Assembly (NCBI GenBank): GCA_022432975.1
Contig: CM039506.1
Location: 12,971,506-13,035,505 of the forward strand
Direction of reading: 5' to 3'
Length of the DNA stretch: 64,000 bases
From: Begonia masoniana
Taxonomy: Eukaryota; Streptophyta; Magnoliopsida; Cucurbitales; Begoniaceae
The translations under genes and the position numbers were made by a program. Numbering within the stretch: the first letter of the stretch is position 1; each line of letters starts with the position of its first letter. This document shows, piece after piece, positions 1 through 12,860 of this stretch. The notes under the pieces are model-generated. The model had not been told where the DNA came from. It searched no databases and saw only the letters and a program-made list of their open reading frames with translations.

Positions 1-2855
1 CCTGTTCTTGTTATTTGTCTCCCTCTCTTGTTCATCATTAGCCTTAACAGCATCACGTATGTTGTTGTTGGAAGAGCTATCTTGTACACTCCGACATGAA
101 GAACATCTACTGGAAAAACTCGATTCTGCAACACTGTTTTCCTGGCTCATAGTTTTCTTACTTTTTCTGCGTCTCACAGATAAATCCTGGTTCAAAATGG
201 GGGCAGAAAAAGCTTTAAAATAGATTATTACTTTCCAGATACACCAAGAGCTCATCACTGCTCCAGATCGTACACATACTAATAACTGACGGACCTGATC
301 AATCATCAATCCTGGAGTCTTCAACTCAAGGTCTGTGGCGACTTCATTAGACCCTACGCTTCTCTCGACCCTGCTTTCTCCCTTGGAATCTTGTTGGCTG
401 CCTGGATGAACGAGGGGAAAAATACATTGAGTGGGAGGATGTACAGCTAAGGGATTAGAAGGTACAAATGGGACAAATGTCGAACAGGGGTTCGTAATAA
501 CCCCCGGATTTTGATTCCCAAAAAAGGAGTAAGACCGCATAGACGGATGCATGGGAATCGAGCCGGGAGGCATCGGCATTGGCACTGGAAATGGATACGA
601 GGAAGAAGCCATGACAACTGAGGGATCCATAGCAGGCCAAGGAAACATTGTCCTCATTCGCTGCTGATACTGAGCATTAAGGTTCTCAATATCCGATCTC
701 AGAGATGCCTTCTCTTCTCTAAGATCATTTTTCTCCTGTGTCAACTGCATTACAAAAAAAAAAGAAAAAAAAAAGTAATCAAGGGATGAAATATATAATG
801 AACAAGTTTGACCAATAAAATCACTGGCATTTATATAAAATGAACTAATTGCTTACCTCCAGTGATTCTTCTGTCAGTGTAGCATATTCAGCTTTCAGTT
901 TATTAACTTGTGATGACAGATCCTTCAGCAATTGAATAGTATCCATAAGAATGGTTCCTTTGTCATTTTTAGGCCTATCAGGATCTGTATTTTAAATTCA
1001 GTGGTTAAAATCAAATGCCAGTTTTCTTTAATTTCAAAATCAGAGAGAAAATTGACGTGTATGTGGAAGCATACATAATATAGACCCAAAACTCAAAAAC
1101 TACCAAAAAGTGTATATATAATAACATTAGAAAGCGCCATATTTGATGCAAATTTCAACAATGCAGAAAATCAGGAACTAGTAGCCTCCTTTACGAGCAC
1201 AAACACATTGTAGATTCTGCAAAAACTTGGGTTTCCAGTTTGCAATTGAATCCATAATAGTGAATTTGGGCGTAAAAACATTAACAGTAACATCATTAAA
1301 AAAAAAAAAAAATCCTGATCATTGAAGGACGAATGCTATTCTCCCAGCTTCAAAAGCATACAGTGCAGAATCATTAAAAAAAATAATGAATATCTTCAGA
1401 AATCTGTGAACGAAGTGGAGAAATCAGGAACAAAAATAGGTATGGATCCTATTAATTTTGCATTTTCTATGAATAATTCTTAAATTTTCACTTTTCCGAA
1501 CATAAGTTCCACCATATTTTATTTACCCCTTCTAGCAATTTTTTTCGATAAGGGTTTTCACGTAAATCTTAGTATTTATTTCATTTTTTTTTTTCAATTA
1601 TTGTTTATGCATAGCACACACTCCTCGCCTTATCATTACATGAATACCTCGACTGAACAAAGAAAGATAAATAGTGCCACAACAAACACAACACTAAAAT
1701 TAACACATAATCTCTCTAGACCTCCATATAAGCGCGTGGAGGGGTAAAGGAATTCATGTTCAAATAATTGGTAAAAGAAGAAAACTATTTTATTGTCAAT
1801 TTGAGTACGATAGCCTTCGCAGGGAAGTTTTTAGGACTTCCTAATGAAGGAAATAGGGTATGCACAAATTTAAACTATACTAGGGATCAAAATCTTCTAA
1901 CTATTAACTTTAAAAATCGCCGATGAATGCAGTCAAAACTTCTGAGGACATAGTACATGTATTTTGAAAAATTAATCGAGGTGTCTAAGCAGACCAAACA
2001 TCCATAAACAAATATCTGATCAATCAGATCCCATTCACAATTAAGTGTATCTTGACGGGAAATGAAACATCCTACACACCCTTATCTTACAATCGGATCC
2101 AACAAAAAATGATAACATAAAAATTCAAGCTGAAACCAAAGCATGACTTCATATTTTAGGAGTGGTAAACGAAAAACCAACAATTGTGCAAGCGCTCATG
2201 AGCTTATAAATTATAATTTACCTAAAACCTGTCCAAGCTCAATATATTGCTCATTCAGTTTATCCCTCCTCATTTTCTCTCTGCCTGCCTTCTGAATTTT
2301 TCTAGCAGCTGTGGAGTCCTTAAGCTCTCCCTCAGGATTTTGGCTGCTATTGAATAATTATAGAGAGAGTTCGAAATTCAAAATAATTAACAAAGAAAGC
2401 CCTTTAGAAAGTTTAAGGAGAAAATCACTCCAAGAGACACTGTCGAGTTAGACTTCATTTTCAGGCAAGTTTAAGCTTCTTGCGAGCAAACATTTCCGCA
2501 AGTATTTCAAATTCAAATCCAGTAAGAGAATTGTTAATTTGATAGTTGAAGCTTTTAACACATCGAATCAAAAGCTAAATCTCCCCTCCCAAAAAAAAAC
2601 TTCCTAATTGGAATGATAGCCAAATTCATCAAAAACACAAAATCTACGACAAAAATCTACAAAAAACCAAATATGTAAAAAAAAAAAAAAAAAAAGGGAA
2701 TTTCACAAAGTGGGTCTTAAAAAAATAAACCTAGAATTGGGATGAGATGGATTCGGACGCTCCTGAAACTCAGGGAGAGCTGGAACTGCAGCCCCAGCGG
2801 CAAAAGCGTCGGGTCGTAGTAGTCGATCCATAGCTGATGGAAACCGACCCCCCAT
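1..2855 (-). CDS. bHLH121: bHLH transcription factor, bHLH121/URI-like (3' end outside window)
   Basis: Nuclear basic helix-loop-helix factor; the family (subgroup IVb, Arabidopsis bHLH121/URI) partners IVc bHLHs to control iron-deficiency responses. Exons on the minus strand: 2855-2731, 2346-2222, 984-857, then 744 down to the window edge. All introns are GT-AG, and the phases (2, 1, 0) keep one frame. The start is the first in-frame ATG. The basic region spans about residues 57-70 and keeps the E-box Glu and the following Arg pair (REKMRR). Helix 1 reads KLNEQYIELGQVL; loop and helix 2 read DPDRPKNDKGTILMDTIQLL. A coiled-coil extension follows (EKNDLREEKASLRSDIENL), then a Pro/Met-rich tail (PMPMPPGSIPMHPSM) and a Ser-rich C-terminus. 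An in-frame 108-nt segment (294-187) starts with GT, ends with AG and matches nothing in the family, so I take it as an intron. The stop codon lies beyond base 1. Family placement rests on remembered homologues. Confidence 0.92.
985..2221 (-). other. Long second intron of the bHLH121-like gene
   Basis: AT-rich intron of about 1.24 kb between the exon ending helix 1 and the exon carrying helix 2. On the minus strand it starts GTAAAT and ends TACAG. It contains several poly-A/T runs. I see no gene or recognisable transposon in it. Confidence 0.8.
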
Positions 2856-3013
2856 GCTTCTAAACCTCCTAGCGCTGGCGCTGCCTATGATTAGGCTCTT
2901 GCAGTCTTGCTACTTATCTGCCCGTCGACATCGACATGGATTTTTCCCCCACTTCTATGATAATAATTTACTTGTTCCTTCTCTTCTTGTTTTTTCTTTT
3001 TTTTTTTGTTTTT

Positions 3014-3853
3014 GAGAAAAAACCAATTATAGACATGTACTACGAGTTATTTTCAATTATAAACACAAACTATCAATTTTTTCAATTCAAAACATGTACT
3101 TTGAATAATGTTCCAATTATAGACATGCCGGACGGACGGACTCACTCTCCGTCCGTCCGGACCTCATTTTCGCCAGACAGCGGACGGACGGTCTATATTT
3201 CCGTCCGTCCGTTCGTGTCAAGCCAATTAAACGATGCCACGTGCACGAACGGACGGAACATTTTCCCGTCCATCCGGTAAAAGTATTGTAATTCTCGACC
3301 TACGGACGGACGTACATTAGTCCGTCCGTCCGTATGAATTCATATGTACTCTACGGACGGACGCACTTTATTCCGTCCGTCCGTATTCTTCCGAAGATCG
3401 GCCGGACGGACGCAGACAACAGCGTCCGTCCGTTCTCAAAGAAGATCGAGAAAACCGAACTTACTGCGGTTAGAATTGGTACTTTACGAAAACTACCGCG
3501 GTAGTTCTTATAGGGTTTTTACTGAAAACTACTACGGACGGACGGTATAATAGTCCGTCCGTTCGGAGTTTGTGGCAGGTTTTTCGTTAATTTGATCAAC
3601 CCGCTTCACCGGACGGACGCTGAAAGTTTCCGTCCGTCCGGAAGACGTGGCAGCAGATGATTCGTTCATTTAAGCGGACGGACGGTAATATAGACCGTCT
3701 GTCCGCTGTCTGGCGCAAATTAGGGCCGGACGGACGGAGCATGTCTATAATTGGAACATTATTCAAAGTACATGTTTTGAATTGTAAAAATTGATAGTTT
3801 GTGTTTATAATTGAAAATAACTCGTAGTACATATCTATAATTGGTTTTTTCCC
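3014..3853. mobile_element. Non-autonomous MULE-like TIR element filled with CGGACGGACG hairpins
   Basis: The two ends are 115-bp inverted repeats (3014-3128 and 3739-3853), nearly identical, running from G(A/G)GAAAAAACC inward to GACATGC. Long TIRs starting with G suggest a Mutator-like element; flanking T-runs hide any 9-bp target duplication. The interior has no coding sequence. It carries nine stem-loops, each a CGGACGGACG arm, a spacer of about 8-12 nt and the complementary CGTCCGTCCG arm (near 3127, 3180, 3247, 3301, 3353, 3400, 3533, 3609, 3674), plus a single last arm at 3725. A perfect 16-bp palindrome lies at 3491-3506 and a CACGTG G-box at 3238-3243. The element starts about 160 bp upstream of the bHLH gene's ATG, so it sits in that promoter. 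The open frames here are shadows of the repeats. Confidence 0.75.
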
Positions 3854-5275
3854 TTTTTTTTTTGGGAAAATAGACCACACATGCATTAATCATGCAATTT
3901 ACCTGAATATGTCATTTATTCGTGAACAGATGAGTCAAACTAGCAAGATAGGTTGACCAATCATTGCCTAACAATTCTAAATTTACACTTTAATTTACAT
4001 CTTATTCTCCTTACATGGCATATATGTATTATTTATTTAATCGATAAAATTATAACGATATGATATAAATATTTAAAATATAAATTACAAAAATTAATAA
4101 ATAAATGAGTCATAAAATTTTTTTTGGGCATATTCGTGAGACTTGACTAATTGGGGACGCTGGACTCTTTAAGCTCAACTTGTTTAACTCATTAGACTCG
4201 ATGAGTCAGACTTTTTCAGAGCTGACTCGACTCGGTCGGCTCGTTTGTCACCCTTGATGATAAATGATTGACAATTAGATAGGTACTAACTTAGTTAGTG
4301 TGTGTATAATTTATAATAATACAACTATTAAATATTTCTAATGATATTCGTGTAATAATTTTATTATAGATCTCAAATAATTTTTTTTTTTCTAAATACA
4401 TGTCATTTTGTATATTAATAAAATAATTTTGTTAACTAAATGACTAACTATTATATTTTGACATATAATAATAAATAATCATTATAGTTTTAATAACTAA
4501 AGTTTTTTAAAAATACATATTACATTTATATAAATTGAAAATATTTGTATGTTTTGTTCGTTAAGCCTCGTTTAGCCAGCTCGGCTCGGTTCGGCTTATT
4601 TAACATTGGCTCGCAAGCCAACTTGGGTTGAGTTTTTTTGGTCGGGTTTGTTAGGCTCGTAGGCTCAATTCGCTTAACTCGTTAAGCTCAATGAGTCAAA
4701 TTTTTTCAAGTTTTGCTTGGCTCGGCCGGCTCGTTTGTCATATCTAATTTAGACTAAGTTTCACAAGAGTTGCTAGAATAGGAGAAAATTTTCTTTTAGT
4801 TTCCAATTAGGACACAAGTAATTGGCATGTAGTTAATTAAGTTGACAGAATTGATTCACGTGAAGAAAATCTAACTAATAAATAAGGCAAACCAGTTTAA
4901 GAAAATATTTAGTAAGTTTGGAAGGAAATAAAATAAGGAAAGTAATACGTGTTATAATGTTTTTAGTGACTTGATAAAATTAAAATTAAGGAACGTTAAC
5001 TAATTTGATTTTAAAGAAAGATACTTAATTTAAGAATAAAGAAAATAATTCTAAATGAATATCTTTAAACTTTTAGAAAGATATAAATATGTGTATCATG
5101 TTGTTACTCGTGATAATATTGTTGATGATGAGTTTACGTTTACATTTCATGAAAAAAAATGACATAAAAAGATGACTTATGTAGTATAACTAACTAAATA
5201 TTGATCCACGTAGATAAAATTATCAAAATATGAATATAAATAAACAAAAATAAAATATGAAATAGTTGATGATTT
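3854..5275. repeat. AT-rich intergenic DNA with GGCTCG-rich dispersed repeat
   Basis: No gene seen. Two directly oriented segments (about 4140-4256 and 4556-4745) are rich in the words GGCTCG/AGCTCG and both finish with GGCTCGTTTGTCA. The AT-rich stretch before the second one (about 4258-4555) has counterparts at 17000-17290 and 48375-48600, so the unit is a dispersed repeat of about 500 bp. I cannot assign a superfamily; no clear TIR or LTR ends are visible. Confidence 0.55.
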
Positions 5276-5698
5276 TTAAATGATATTACAAGAAAAATCT
5301 TGAATCATGGAGTTATTAATAAAATTAATCTTGAACTATTTTCGTTAACAAAATAAATCTTAAACTATCAATTTGTTAACACAACCCCAACGACTCCTGT
5401 TGTCGAGAACTTTCTAGACAACACGCTCGAGAATGGGCTCCCGTTCTCAGAGACATCTCTGGAGTCTGGAATGCTAGAGAACAGGCCCCCATTCTGTGCG
5501 AGTATAAAGCAGAATAGGAGCTTTTATCTTTCTGTTTGCGAAGAAAAACCTTAAAATCTCTCAACCTCTGACATACTACTTGCGATTTCGACCAAATCAA
5601 CGACCAACCCGACTCATAATCGCTTTATGTCTTTTCCTAAGTAATTTGCCTTCGATTTTGCGAACCCTAATGTAAGCTCGAACGTTATTCAATTTGCA

Positions 5699-6110
5699 TT
5701 GATGGATTCTAGGTCAGTAATAGGTGATCACAAAGATTTAAATCCCCACATGGACAATAATTCATACTCTGAACCTATATATGGTGAAGTTCATGCATTT
5801 GATGATGAAAGTGTTGATCAAGAAGTAGAGGCAAAAATAAAGATGTGTTTGACCTTGGTAACTCTAGACGACGAGCTTCATTCTTTATACCACTCAGATG
5901 ATGATGAGTGCGAAAGTGTACAGGTACGAGAATCATGTTCACTGGGCCTTTTTTGGGAAAAAAAATATAATTTGTTAAAAGCATTAGACAAGAAATGATG
6001 GAGTATTCCTTAAAGAATGGGTACGTCGTCAAATTCATTAAAAGTGAAACCAATTGACTAACGTCGGTGTGGTATATGTCGACTATACAGGTTGTTTTTA
6101 AAATTCATGG
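5699..6110 (+). pseudogene. MULE transposase N-terminal remnant
   Basis: The first part is an open frame (5699-5998) with an acidic stretch (DDEC, DDELHSLYHSDDDE). A frame change near 5985 then gives EMMEYSLKNGYVVKFIKS, which fits the conserved N-terminal segment of MuDR-type transposases (yS/A...G...KF.K.). The usual following Cys/His and DDE regions are not found; a solo LTR interrupts the element 190 bp downstream. Identification rests on one motif and on lying between long TIRs. Confidence 0.4.
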
Positions 6111-6296
6111 CTACTCATAAGTTGGTAGATTGGGTTCCTAGTCCTGATATAGGATCCATCCACGTATATTCCTTTGTAGATGAGAGGAATTTTCTAACTT
6201 TGTTTTTCTTTATAGGCTCAGACAATTTTGCTGACTTTGAGTCAGTACCTTAGATTCCAGCTCTTGTAAGAAATAGTAGTCATCGTCAAGGTGGAG

Positions 6297-8769
6297 TGTC
6301 ACAACCCTAATACTGTACCCAATATCCGTTTCATATATATATATATTTTTTTAACCTAATATCTTTAATTAAACTCTAGGCGGAACCTAAACCGAAATCG
6401 AACCAGAATCGAATTCGGAATTTAAATCTAAGTTTAAAACCATTTACAAACTATTAATAATTAAATAAAACTGTTAAAACATTTATAAAAATCAATTAAA
6501 ACAATATTTAAAATGAGGGGAGGGCAGAATTGAATTCTGCCCTCGAAAAGGAGCAGCGACTGGTCGCTGCTAATTGCAGCGCCCAGTCGCCGCATGCGCT
6601 GCATTGTGCAGCGCTCGATCGCTGCACAATGCAGCGATCGGGCGCTGCATGTTGCATCGCCCAGTCGCTGCACAGCAGCTACCAGAACCCACTTGCTCTC
6701 TGGGATTTCCAGAGAGCAAACACTTCAAACTTTCGGCTCTCTGGAATCCGATTCCAGAGAGCAAATTCTTCTTTCTCCTTCACATTCTAAAAATACTAAA
6801 CATACGATTCAGACGTACTTCAATACGTGACAAAACTTCCTAAAAACAAATGGCGTAGATAGCTCTAAAAATCGAGCTATTCCGTATCAAACCTACAACA
6901 TTTCCAAAACATTTCTATAACGTTTAAATACTGTTTTAAACCAGAATATTTTCTATAAACAGTTTACCCAAAACATTCAAATGTAAACCTATCATCTACC
7001 AGAACCAAACATCCTATAACGTCTACACAATTATCCAGCCAAAACATCCCAAAATCTATACATACAATCCCCACGGGTCAGGTGAGCCTCGACTGCGCCA
7101 GCACACCTCCACAGCTATCCTCCGTCAACTGAATCATGCCTCAGGTGGAGGGACATCGTCCTCACCTGGTACCTCGAAGTCTATGTCACCTACACCATAC
7201 AACACACTATGAGATAAAATCCCAGTAAGCTCTACGTAAATGCGATGCATGCTGTGCTATGAGTTCATTAAACCATGCTTTATTTTTATCTTACTATGCC
7301 ATGCACTATAGGTGTCACTGAGATCCTATACCTTCTAACCGGAGAGAGCTCATCCAGCGGGCGGACTACTCTTTCCAGCTAGAAGAGGGGGGTACACGCT
7401 TACAACACGTACAGCCGTGCCTAAGCCCCACCTCGCGTGACCTGTAAACTGTAGGCCCGAAGGCCTGTATGCCTGAAGGCCTGTATGCCTTTCGGCCAAT
7501 GCTATGCTTTACGTTATCTTTAAAACTCTGTGCGGAAGTTCATTTTCATGCTTTTCTTTAAAACAAGTGATGCGTGAACAGTTCAATATTTTAAAGTAAA
7601 CAAACAATAACATGTACCATCAAGACTGTAAAGCGTAAACTATAAACTCCTATAACCTAACTACCCAAACCAAGTACAAGGTAAGTACAATTTAAACTAA
7701 CGCGTCTCCAAAACTCCTCGAGACGACATTCGACGTACGGTGTAGGCCAATCGGCCAGAGAAGAATCACGAGAACTTACCTCGTGCACGCTGCAATCCAA
7801 GCTTCGTCCACGAGCGCTGTTTACCTAAGCAATTTACAATGATTGACGTTAAAACAAGTTTAAGTTAATAAACTTCCAAATTGTCAAAACCTTAACTAAA
7901 GGGCATTCTAAAGTTCTAATCCATTTCATCGAGCTATTTATTCGAGAAATTTACGCTCGGCACCTCAATTCTCGAATTACGAACTTTTCTAAAAATCCTA
8001 AAATTCTCGGATTTTTAAACTTTTTCATGAATTGATCCAACTTCGTCCAATAACGTCCAATACGTTTAATATACACTTAATCACGGCTAACCTATTAATT
8101 ACGAACCCTAATTCGCGTTTTTAACGAAGATAAATCGAAACCCTAATTACCTAAAATGCTACGAAACTAAAGATTTAACGTTCTAAAATTGTAGAGACAT
8201 ACCTAGAACGTCGATTGGAGGAGAAATCATGAACAGAACGAAGCGAATGGAGGTCGGATCGGAGTAAAATGTCGCGCGGGCAGTGAGGGTTCGCGAGAGA
8301 GAGCTCTCTGGTTTTTGAGATCGACAAAGGAAGAATGAAAGAATAAAGGTAATCTATTTTGTTTTATAATATTAACTTTGTAAATTACTATTTTGCCCTT
8401 CTTTAGTTTTTATATTGATTTCGTCCTTCGGTTCGTTAATCGTCCATCAATTCGGATTCACCAAGTTTCCTTATTTCACCAACAAGTCCAACTTATTATT
8501 TGGGATTTACTAAAACTGTCCATTCGCAATTTGGACTTCGTTTACTATTTTTACTAAAACGTCCTTCATATTATGAAAAGCTTAATTGCTCGGAATATAG
8601 TGTTTAATCTCCGAAAATTCCCATAATTTCCTTAAAATTCCTATTAATCGTTAGGATCGTAGTGACGCTTTCTTTTCGTAAAACGGACCTGATTTGACAT
8701 AAATATAAAAATGTCATCCGATAATATAATAATAATATAATATACAAGTCCGTACAACCGGGTATTACA
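6297..8769 (-). mobile_element. Solo LTR A (2473 bp, TSD TGGAG)
   Basis: Gypsy-type solo LTR lying on the minus strand: its 5' end (TGTAATACC...) is at 8769 and its 3' end (...GTGACA) at 6297. A perfect 5-bp target duplication TGGAG flanks it (6292-6296 and 8770-8774). The palindrome module at about 6540-6765 uses GCAGCG...CGCTGC units and two CTCTCTGGA/TCCAGAGAG stems (6695-6717 and 6736-6762). Exon-like signals on the minus strand are a first donor CTAG|GTATGT at 8203/8202 and a 45-nt micro-exon 7824-7780 bounded by CTTAG and GTAAGT. The intron hairpin GGCCAATCGGCC follows. Short open frames at 6461-6843 are shadows of the palindromes. Confidence 0.85.
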
Positions 8770-9014
8770 TGGAGATTGTATGCTTTTATGCATCGCATTG
8801 CATGGCCACTGGTTGGTTGCCACTTATAAAAGTATGACAGGACATGGTTGCCAACACATAAGTTTTTATAAATATATGTGCATATGGTTTTCTCATGTTT
8901 ATTTTTAACATTACATGATTTGAGTCTTGCTGTGATATGTTAGGAGGATGAATCCTCTTGATACTTTGAGCAGTCTTAGCGTCAAAGTATTACGACGTTA
9001 TCTCGTTCACCTTC

Positions 9015-10716
9015 TGTAACACCTGGATTTTCGGGATTTCGTAAATAAATAGTATAATGGCATTTTGTAAATATGTCAAATTAAGTCCGTTTCGCAAATA
9101 GAAAGCGTTATTAGAATCCTTATACTTAATATGGATTTTGGGAGAATTATGAGAATTTAAGGAATTCAAACCGAGATATAATGCTTAAGTTTCTGGTTTT
9201 GACCCTATGAAGGCTTAATTCGTATAAATAGAAAATTAAATCCGTTTGACGAACGGAAAGTTTTATTAGAGCCCTAGGAATAAATTATAATTATTAGTGA
9301 AATAAGAAAATTTTGGAGAAATCGAATCGATAGACGAACAATAGGATAAACGAGAGATTTAAACCGAAAGGCAAACTTGTCATTTGCCAACCCAAATTAA
9401 TTAAAAGCCAAAAACCCCCAATTTCATTCACACTTCACGTTTCTTCCCCTTTTCTTCTCCTTCTCAGCCGACGCCTCTCCTCCAACGGCGACGCCTCTCC
9501 TCCAACGGCGACCGCGGGATGTGTCCTCTCCATCTAATAGGTTGAGACTTCGGTAACATTCTGTCTGCGACGTAATGAAAAGAAAATGAGCATGATTTCT
9601 GAAACTCATACGCACTGCATGCATTTACATTTACGAAGCTTACTGAGATTTTTATCTCATAGTGTGTCTGTATGGTGTATGTGATATAGAAGCAGGTGAG
9701 GACGACATTCCTCCATCCGATGTACAGGATGGTTGAAGAAGAACGGTTGCGGTGGTGTGCATGAGCAGTCGATGCGTATGTTGACCCGTGGGGATGTATG
9801 TACGTGTTTTGGGAGGTTTTGGATAGGTTTAAGGAAAATAATTGTATAGTTAGAAACATTTTAGGATGTTTGGTTCTGGATAGTGGATAGGATTGTGTGT
9901 TGAAGTTTTTAAATGTTTTGGAAAAATATTTGTAAATGTTTGGTATTAGGAAAATGTTCGGTTTTTAAATATATCCATGCGGTTTATTTTTATGAAATTA
10001 GGTTATGTTTTTAAATGTGTTTTGAGTCGGTAAAAGAGGAAAAAAGGTTGTTATATTGAAGGTTGTTATGAAATGTATAGAGGATTAATGAAAGAAAATT
10101 GGTTAAGTGCTTAAGTTTTAGGGTGTGTGTAGTAAGGAGGTTGTGCAGAAAATCACAATCGATCGTGATTTGACCACGATCGATCGTGATCTACAGAAAA
10201 GAGAAAAAGGCCTATCACGATCGATCGTGATTTGACCACGATCGATCGTGATTTGACCACGATCGATCGTGATCTGCAGAAAAGAAAAAAAAAAAAGCCT
10301 ATCACGATCGATCGTGATTTTACCACGATCGATCGTGATCCGAGAAAAACTTTCTTCATGGATTCCAGAGGCGGCCCGATTGATCGGGCACACTACCACA
10401 ATCGATCGGGATCAGTTCAGCGTGACCACGATCGATCGTGATAATACCACGATCAATCGTGATTGCAGGAAAATGTTTAAATTTCATTTTTTTTAGCTGA
10501 TCACGATCGATCGTGATATGACCACGATCGATCGTGATTGCAGAAAAATGTTTAAACTCAATTTTTATAAATTGTTTTATTAAGTTCCTATAAATGATTT
10601 TAAACGGTTTTCAATTCTCTGAACGATTTTAACGATTTAAATTTCCGCTCAAATGTTACAAGGATAAAAAATATATATATAGGAAAAAATAAGGGTATAG
10701 TGTTAGGGTCGCTACA
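9015..10716 (+). mobile_element. Solo LTR B (1702 bp, TSD CCTTC)
   Basis: Starts TGTAACACC and ends GTCGCTACA, with perfect CCTTC duplications at 9010-9014 and 10717-10721. It is a shorter relative of LTR A: the segment holding the 45-nt micro-exon is missing, but the third-exon acceptor region and the palindrome module remain. The module (about 10155-10545) consists of CACGATCGATCGTG palindromes in ten or so copies, separated by A/G-rich spacers. Open frames reading ITIDRD or SRSIV repeats are translations of that palindrome array. Confidence 0.85.
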
Positions 10717-11940
10717 CCTTCTGTTGCGTGAAGGTGGTATTGTTTGCACGTATGGAAAACTGGCAGTAGGGCAGTGGTGGCACACTTCTTGGATTTCAAA
10801 TCCCTAAATCTGATCAGGGTGTTTATGGTTCGAGTTGGTGTAGTGGAACACTTTCAGTCGCCGGCCACTCGATTGACGGGGTGGATCTTTGGATCACCGT
10901 CACTGTTTTCTTCAGTCTCTTGAGACATTATTTAGTTTTTGGATCATCGTCTTTCTGTGATAGTGTGTCAGAGTAGTCCTTGTGTGACACTTAATTTTCA
11001 TTGAGGGTTTTTTTTTTTTTGGAAAAACGATGAGGATATTTTCGTTGTATAACTACCTATGTACGTGACAGGTTTTATGACTAACTTACTGAAGGCTCGT
11101 GGAGCTAATATTGTTAAAAAGAAGGAAAGATGTTTCCTTAACGATTTTATGACTCTGTCATAATTTGAAGTTTAATTACAGTTTTAAAATAATGATAAAA
11201 AAACATGTTTTTAAAACAAAGTACATTAGATATAATGTTTTTACTGAGTTAGTTAATCACCCTAATGACCCCCCTTCAAATCTAAATAAAGAGAAGAGTG
11301 GATATATTCATAGAGATCGAAGGAGGCTGCTAGTGTTTATTTTCTGTTGGACTTTATTTGTATTTCCTTGGTAAGAACTTGGTATTTGATTTGGTTATGT
11401 AACCATAACTGATGGATAAGATTTCATTTACTTTCATGAATGGTTGAATGTTTTAAACATTTATCTTTATTATACTATCTGCTTGAGATATCACTGTGTG
11501 AGCTTGGCTGAAATTATTCCTAAGACTTCTGCTGTCAAATCTAGCATTGAGCGGGGTGATCTGTTCCCTTCCCAAGAATTGGATCTCATGACCAGACGTT
11601 TATGCTCCAGCCCATCCCTAGGCTATGACAAGGCCACAACTCTTGCACTTGTTGTGGACCAAGATCCACTTCTGGCATAACTTTGTTGCATGATACTTTT
11701 ATGAGATTCAACAATGACGTGGAGATGCAATGATATCTTCTAGAACGGGCTCCTGTCCTCGAGCTTGTTCTCTAGAAAGTGCTCGAGAACGAGAATTGTT
11801 CTCGAGAATGGGAGCCTGCGAGGGTTTGTTTTATTAACAAATTGATAGTTTAAGATTTATTTATTAGCGAAAAATAGTTCAAGGTTGATTTCATTAATAA
11901 CCCCATAGTTCAGGGTTCTTCTTGTAAATTATCCTTTAAA

Positions 11941-12860
11941 ATAAATAAAATTAAAAATATACTAAAAGTGAAGTGGAACATGAAATTAATTAGATATAAC
12001 TAACACGTGATAAAAATATGACTTAAATTTGATTTTCCATTTTATATGAAATTTAGTACAAATGTTATAGTGAAGTCGTGACAAAATTATTTACATGATA
12101 TAGAATTATCTCTTTTGCAAGAATAGTTCTATGCGCTCGATTAATTCCTTCAATACTTATCATAGACAAATATCATAAAATATTCATTAAAGTGCAATTC
12201 TAAAGTTGATATGCCTCCAAAATGGGTGAACTTTGAAGCACTAGAAAAATCGGGCTTGTTGTTTTGATGGAAATGGACAGAAACTTTGAACAGCAACAAC
12301 TCAGGCTGTATTTGGATTTTGGGGCTGAAATTTTAACAGCTTCTAGTCTTAGATGTTGAGAAATATCCCTCAAAATTGTACGATCGAATTCGCTGTGGTT
12401 GAAAAGTTATGCTAACAATACAGAGGGTCGTTGGAGCTTAGGTTACTGCTCTGGTCGAGAACAAATGATCAACTTTGGAGAAGCATAACTCTCTCGTGTG
12501 AAAAAAGAATGAAACGATTCTTAAAGCAGGATGAAACTGTATGTGTGGGGGTTTATTGTCTCCAAAAATGGGAGGATGAATCGTTATGGTTAGAGAGATA
12601 TGCTTGCGGGAGTGATAACTGCTTGGATTGGAAACAAGCAATTTTTAAAAAAAAATAGTTTGCACCAACTTGGGGATGATGAGACTCTTGATTTTTAAAA
12701 GGAAGGAATAGTTTCCTCTTTCTTTCTTATTAGCCTCATGCTTGAGAACAGAGGGTGGGCAAGTGGAGTTAAGCCGATCGGGTATCAGAGGATTTTGTTG
12801 TTGGAATCGTGTTTGTGTCGCTCTGATCTTCAAGTTTTGTGAATGATAAGTCAATTAAAC
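11941..12860. other. Intergenic, no gene recognised
   Basis: AT-rich DNA to about 12200, then a stretch of normal composition (12230-12660) with a 75-codon frame that matches nothing I know. It may be old retrotransposon LTR sequence, because the GTCGAC-type LTR-like region begins just downstream, but no ends are visible. Confidence 0.4.

Larger units (their letters stand above)
5276..11940. mobile_element. Decayed MULE-type element hosting two solo LTRs
   Basis: Inverted repeats of roughly 190-200 bp lie at about 5276-5465 and 11735-11940. Both read TTACAAGAA inward through an AAACTATCAATTTGTTAA block to a CTTTCTAGA...GCCCGTTCT block. I could not fix the target duplication, so the ends are good to about 10 bp. 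Removing the solo LTRs at 6297-8769 and 9015-10716 leaves about 2.5 kb. Near the left side a frame opens with ATG at 5699 and, after disruption, continues at about 5985-6110 with MEYSLKNGYVVKFIKSE, which resembles the N-terminal region of plant MULE transposases. The remaining interior (6115-6296, 8770-9014, 10717-11730) has no intact frame. Superfamily call: long TIRs plus that motif. Confidence 0.55.

Noticed and set aside
5376..5600. 74-codon minus-strand frame at the left MULE end
   Set aside because: It runs across the TIR and has no similarity I recognise.
7780..7824. The 45-nt LTR block as a conserved 15-codon peptide
   Set aside because: The D copy has an in-frame TAG and lengths in I, J and F are not all multiples of three, so splicing signals explain it better than coding.
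10118..10496. Frames reading ITIDRD/SRSIV repeats
   Set aside because: Shadows of the CACGATCGATCGTG palindromes on both strands.
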